A model generated the notes under the pieces. The model was not told the DNA's origin and made no database searches. It saw only the letters and a list, made by a program, of their open reading frames with translations. The position numbers and the translations under genes are program-made. This document shows positions 60,822-64,000 of a DNA stretch of 64,000 nt, one piece after another; the first letter of the stretch is position 1, and every line of letters begins with the position of its first letter. This DNA comes from Ignatzschineria larvae DSM 13226 (GTDB lineage Bacteria > Pseudomonadota > Gammaproteobacteria > Cardiobacteriales > Wohlfahrtiimonadaceae), in NCBI RefSeq assembly GCF_038500265.1, contig NZ_CP150637.1, positions 645,501 through 709,500 of the forward strand, written 5' to 3'.

Positions 60822-62177
60822 CTACTTCGGTGCGGATACTTCCTCTTTTGTTGTGAAAGCCTTTTCTGTTTGAGCTGGTAGGGCATTCATCGCTCGAAGC
60901 ATATTGAGCGCTTCATAGAGATAGTAGTCACCTTGTTGAATGAGTGGCGAGAAATCAACAGAGGGAGTGATCCTTTCAGGGCTTGTATTTTGAAGATGAC
61001 CTTTCTGATTGACCTCTCGAGAGGCTTTCGCAGGTTCAATATTACCTTTAATCACAGGGATCAGAATATCAGGTGTAATTCCATTGTTTTGGATTGAGCG
61101 ACCGGTTGGCGTATAGTAACGAGCCGAAGTGTAACGAATTGCGCCGCCACTGACTAATGGTTTGATAATCTGAATTGAACCTTTACCGAAGCTATTTTCC
61201 CCTACAATTAGCGCGCGTTTATGATCTTGTAGTGCTCCGGCAACAATTTCAGCACTAGAGGCCGATTGCGCATTAATTAAGACAATTAACGGAATATTAG
61301 GGAATATTTGAGTGTTTTTAGCACTGTAACGATTCTTAAAATCATCGGATTGACCATCGGTATAAGTAATCAATCCCTCATCAAGAAAGAGGTCTGCTGT
61401 CTCAATAGCCGCGGAAAGTAATCCACCAGGATTGTTACGAAGATCAAGCACAATGCCTTTAATGGTTGAGTGCTCTGATTTTGCTTCTGCTTCTAATTGA
61501 TCAAGTGCCTTGATAATCTCTTGATCGCTCCCATTTTGAAAGTGATCTAAGCGCAGATAGGCAAATTCTTTATTATATAGTTTTGCAATGGAGAGGCTTG
61601 GTGTTGGGACATTGGCGCGTATTAATTTGATGTTAAGTGGCTCTTTCGCTCGAATAATATCGAGAATGACTTCTGTGCCAATCGGGCCTTGAATTTTAGC
61701 GCTATATTGGTTGGGGTCAATCTCTGAAATAGGTGTTTGATCAATGGCGACAATTTGATCGCCCACTTTAAGTCCTGATTTTTGGGCGGGGCTTTGATCA
61801 AAGATCTTATTAATGGTCAATACTTTGTTATCAGCATTATAAGAGAGTTCTACGCCAATGCCGGCAAAAGCACCGGAAGTCCGATTTTTGATCGCTTGAT
61901 ACTCCTCTTGGGTGTAATATTTTGAGTGAGGATCAAGCGCCATTAGCCCATTAATCGCATTCGTAATGAGTTTCTCATCTGTGACTGGCTCTACATAATT
62001 ATGTTTGAGATGGTCAAAGATTTCAGTAAAGAGATAGAGATCTTTGGGGGGGACTTTCTCTTGGCCATCTGCTGTGAGATTGGCTGCATTGATTTGATCA
62101 GATGTTATCTCTGCTACGCTAAGAGAAGATACGGAAAGGGTGAGAAGAATAAGCGTGTGCAATAATTTTTTTTGCAT
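60822..62177 (-). CDS. ctpA: Carboxyl-terminal processing protease CtpA (S41 family)
   Basis: This 451-residue periplasmic serine protease degrades peptidoglycan hydrolases or other envelope proteins in related bacteria. Residues 1-22 form a signal peptide (LLHTLILLTLSVSSLSVA). A PDZ domain (about 95-175; GIGVELSYNADNKVLTINKIFDQSPAQKSGLKVGDQIVAI) is followed by the S41 domain. The catalytic Ser (about 306) is in NAQSASSAEIVAGAL and the Lys (about 331) in ENSFGKGSIQ. In pseudomonads the order is gpmI-envC-ctpA; here envC is missing and ctpA follows gpmI after 389 bp. Confidence 0.93.
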   Translation of the reverse strand: MQKKLLHTLILLTLSVSSLSVAEITSDQINAANLTADGQEKVPPKDLYLFTEIFDHLKHNYVEPVTDEKLITNAINGLMALDPHSKYYTQEEYQAIKNRTSGAFAGIGVELSYNADNKVLTINKIFDQSPAQKSGLKVGDQIVAIDQTPISEIDPNQYSAKIQGPIGTEVILDIIRAKEPLNIKLIRANVPTPSLSIAKLYNKEFAYLRLDHFQNGSDQEIIKALDQLEAEAKSEHSTIKGIVLDLRNNPGGLLSAAIETADLFLDEGLITYTDGQSDDFKNRYSAKNTQIFPNIPLIVLINAQSASSAEIVAGALQDHKRALIVGENSFGKGSIQIIKPLVSGGAIRYTSARYYTPTGRSIQNNGITPDILIPVIKGNIEPAKASREVNQKGHLQNTSPERITPSVDFSPLIQQGDYYLYEALNMLRAMNALPAQTEKAFTTKEEVSAPK

Positions 62178-62465
62178 AATTAATGGTAGATTCCTTGAAG
62201 ATTCGTTGCATGTTCACAGTTTAATTATGAGTGATATCAATAATAGTTACTGTTATATAGGATTTATCATTTATATCAATATTTATTATTGATATTAATG
62301 TTAATATTGATATTGATATTCTATATTTTTTTATCTATTTAGTTCAAAATATTTACAAAGAAAAGCAAGGATATCTGGTAAGGTAGGGAAAACTAACATG
62401 AATGGTGATTGAGATGAGTGAATTGATATGATCATAGTGAAGACTCTCTTCTTTTATCTTGAAAC
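62178..62465. other. AT-rich gap upstream of ctpA
   Basis: It contains alternating ATTGATATTAATG-like words near 62280-62330, where repeated TTGATATT and TTAATATT words could form many alternative hairpins. It must hold the ctpA promoter (minus strand). No gene is seen. Confidence 0.5.
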
Positions 62466-62502
62466 AGAAAAAAGGCCACCAATAATTTAAATGGGGCCTT
62501 TC
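62466..62502 (-). terminator. Intrinsic terminator of gpmI
   Basis: On the minus strand AAAGGCC...GGCCTTT with inner C-G pairs is followed by TTTTTCTG. It lies about 65 bp after the gpmI stop. Confidence 0.82.
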
Positions 62503-62566
62503 GATACAGTTAACGATATCTTTAAAGATATGTAATTATGCTATTAAAATAGTCGTTAGATGATCA

Positions 62567-64000
62567 TTACTGAAAATGGATCAAGTTTTTACCGGTCATC
62601 TCTGCAGGTTGTTTCTCATCTAATAGATAAAGAATGGTTGGTGCAAGATCACAGAGTGCACCATCTGGCTCAAGCGTTGCCCGGCGACCGACATAAATCA
62701 GTGGTACCGGCGTTGTGGTATGCGCTGTATGGGGTTGATTATTTTTATCATCCCAGTTTTTCTCGGCATTACCGTGATCGGCTGTGACGAGCATCTCACC
62801 GCCCACTTTTTTCACCGCTTCATACACTTTACCTAAGCCATCATCAACCGTTTCAATGGCTTTTACAATCGCTTCAAATACGCCAGTATGACCTACCATA
62901 TCAGGGTTTGCGTAGTTACAGATGATCACATCAAATTTTTCAGACTCGATCGCTTCCACTAATTTTGCAGTCACTTCCGGTGCACTCATCTCAGGCTGTA
63001 GATCATAAGTCGCTACTTTCGGAGAGTTCACTAGAATCCGTTCTTCGCCTTTGAATACATGTTCTTCACCGCCATTGAAGAAGAATGTAACGTGAGGATA
63101 TTTCTCCGTTTCAGCAATACGAAGTTGGGTATAGCCTCTATTTGAGAGTACTTCACCTAAGCCATTTTTAAGCTCAATAGGTGGATATGCAATCTCAGTG
63201 GGTAACTCTGCTTTATATTCGGTTAATGAGACAAAGTGAGAGAGTTTAGGACGATATTGTAGTTTAAAGCCATCAAAATCATCTTCAACAAACGGATAGC
63301 TGATCTCACGAGCCCGGTCAGCTCTGAAGTTCATAAAGATGACCGCATCCCCATCTTCCATTTCGACAGGCTCGCCAATCACTGTAGCTTTCACAAACTC
63401 ATCATTTTCACCACGTTCATAAGCCGCTTTTAAGCCTGCTTGCGCGTTATCTGCTTGGAATTCACCAATTCCTTGTGATACAAGATTGTAAGCTTTTTCA
63501 ACACGTTCCCAACGATTATCCCGATCCATTGCATAGTAACGACCAATCATCGTGGCAATACGACCTTTGCCTAATTTGGCAAAAAGCGCATCCGCTTTCT
63601 CAAGAGAAGGTGCGGCCGATTGTGGTGGCATATCTCGGCCATCTAAGAATGCGTGGAGATAGATTTTATTTAAGCCTTTTTTCGCGGCGAGTTCCATCAA
63701 TGCAAAGATATGCTTTTCATCAGAGTGAACACCGCCGGGAGAGAGTAGGCCAAAGATATGGAGTGCCTTATCATTCGCAAGAAGATCATCCATCGTTTGA
63801 TTAAAAATCGGATTATCGTTGAAAGCGCCTGAACGAACATCTTTGGTAATCCGGGTAAAGTCTTGATTAACAACACGACCTGCACCGATATTCATATGAC
63901 CTACTTCAGAGTTCCCCATCTGTCCATCAGGAAGACCGACCGCTTCTCCAGAAGTTTTGATCAGTGTTACCGCACCGATTTCCCGCAAATGATCCCAGTT
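62567..64000 (-). CDS. gpmI: 2,3-bisphosphoglycerate-independent phosphoglycerate mutase (partial, cut by right edge)
   Basis: The open frame continues to base 64000 ([26 protein letters not shown]...), so about 35 N-terminal residues lie outside. The enzyme interconverts 3- and 2-phosphoglycerate with two Mn ions. The catalytic Ser is in [19 protein letters not shown], other metal ligands in [37 protein letters not shown] and [10 protein letters not shown]. The C-terminus ([26 protein letters not shown]) is complete. A terminator follows, then ctpA. Confidence 0.96.
   Translation of the reverse strand, partial: NWDHLREIGAVTLIKTSGEAVGLPDGQMGNSEVGHMNIGAGRVVNQDFTRITKDVRSGAFNDNPIFNQTMDDLLANDKALHIFGLLSPGGVHSDEKHIFALMELAAKKGLNKIYLHAFLDGRDMPPQSAAPSLEKADALFAKLGKGRIATMIGRYYAMDRDNRWERVEKAYNLVSQGIGEFQADNAQAGLKAAYERGENDEFVKATVIGEPVEMEDGDAVIFMNFRADRAREISYPFVEDDFDGFKLQYRPKLSHFVSLTEYKAELPTEIAYPPIELKNGLGEVLSNRGYTQLRIAETEKYPHVTFFFNGGEEHVFKGEERILVNSPKVATYDLQPEMSAPEVTAKLVEAIESEKFDVIICNYANPDMVGHTGVFEAIVKAIETVDDGLGKVYEAVKKVGGEMLVTADHGNAEKNWDDKNNQPHTAHTTTPVPLIYVGRRATLEPDGALCDLAPTILYLLDEKQPAEMTGKNLIHFQ

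Overview
The window is a roughly 40% GC chromosomal segment from a gammaproteobacterium. Gene content (zipA-ligA, rplY-pth-ychF, ratA-rnfH, pcm, dbpA, ubiX, trmL) and protein style suggest a relative of the Ignatzschineria/Wohlfahrtiimonas group. That placement is an inference from recognition, not from a search. Almost everything is core genome. The accessory part is one IS5-family element, one yefM-yoeB toxin-antitoxin pair, and two kinds of intergenic repeat.

Layout from the left. A partial YoaK-like membrane protein, the yefM-yoeB pair with a clear TGTACA palindrome operator, and tRNA-Leu(CAA) are followed by ybfF and mutS on the minus strand. Next come a TerC-CorC membrane protein overlapping hslO, an IS element sitting between hslO and its terminator, ubiX, an RDD-domain protein, zipA, ligA and trmO. 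After dsrE-like and yagU-like genes comes relA, then an 870-bp block of a 206-bp tandem repeat, then a methionine-uptake cluster (metN, metI, a flavin-dependent acyl-CoA-dehydrogenase-like gene, metQ) containing a foldable 106-nt inverted-repeat element. Then follow dbpA, a SanA/YdcF-like gene, glyA and pcm (divergent), parC, and the rplY-pth-ychF translation cluster. crcB and ung are divergent. Then come a DASS transporter, a D,D-carboxypeptidase with a SPOR domain, an M17 aminopeptidase, ftsK, a fused secDF with yajC, tkt, pyrG, trmL, rnfH/ratA, pta, ackA, uvrA, ctpA and gpmI (cut by the right edge).

How genes work together. mutS, ligA, uvrA and ung are DNA repair functions; zipA, ftsK and parC serve division and chromosome segregation; the DacA-like enzyme, CtpA and SanA-like protein act at the envelope; YajC and SecDF are the accessory part of the Sec translocase; Pta and AckA form the acetate pathway; Tkt, GpmI, GlyA and PyrG are central metabolism.

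The most unusual content is the repeats. A dispersed, MITE-like element of about 120-170 bp with terminal inverted repeats occurs three times complete and once partially. It lies next to dbpA, crcB, trmL and inside the ackA-pta interval, and one copy supplies the stop codon of crcB. Its GCCGG...CCGGC core resembles part of the 206-bp tandem repeat downstream of relA, which itself shows an alternating A-B-A-B higher-order organisation and two internal inverted repeats. Other notable points are the SecD-SecF fusion, a Pta lacking the usual middle domain, the SPOR domain on DacA, and the structured element within the met cluster.
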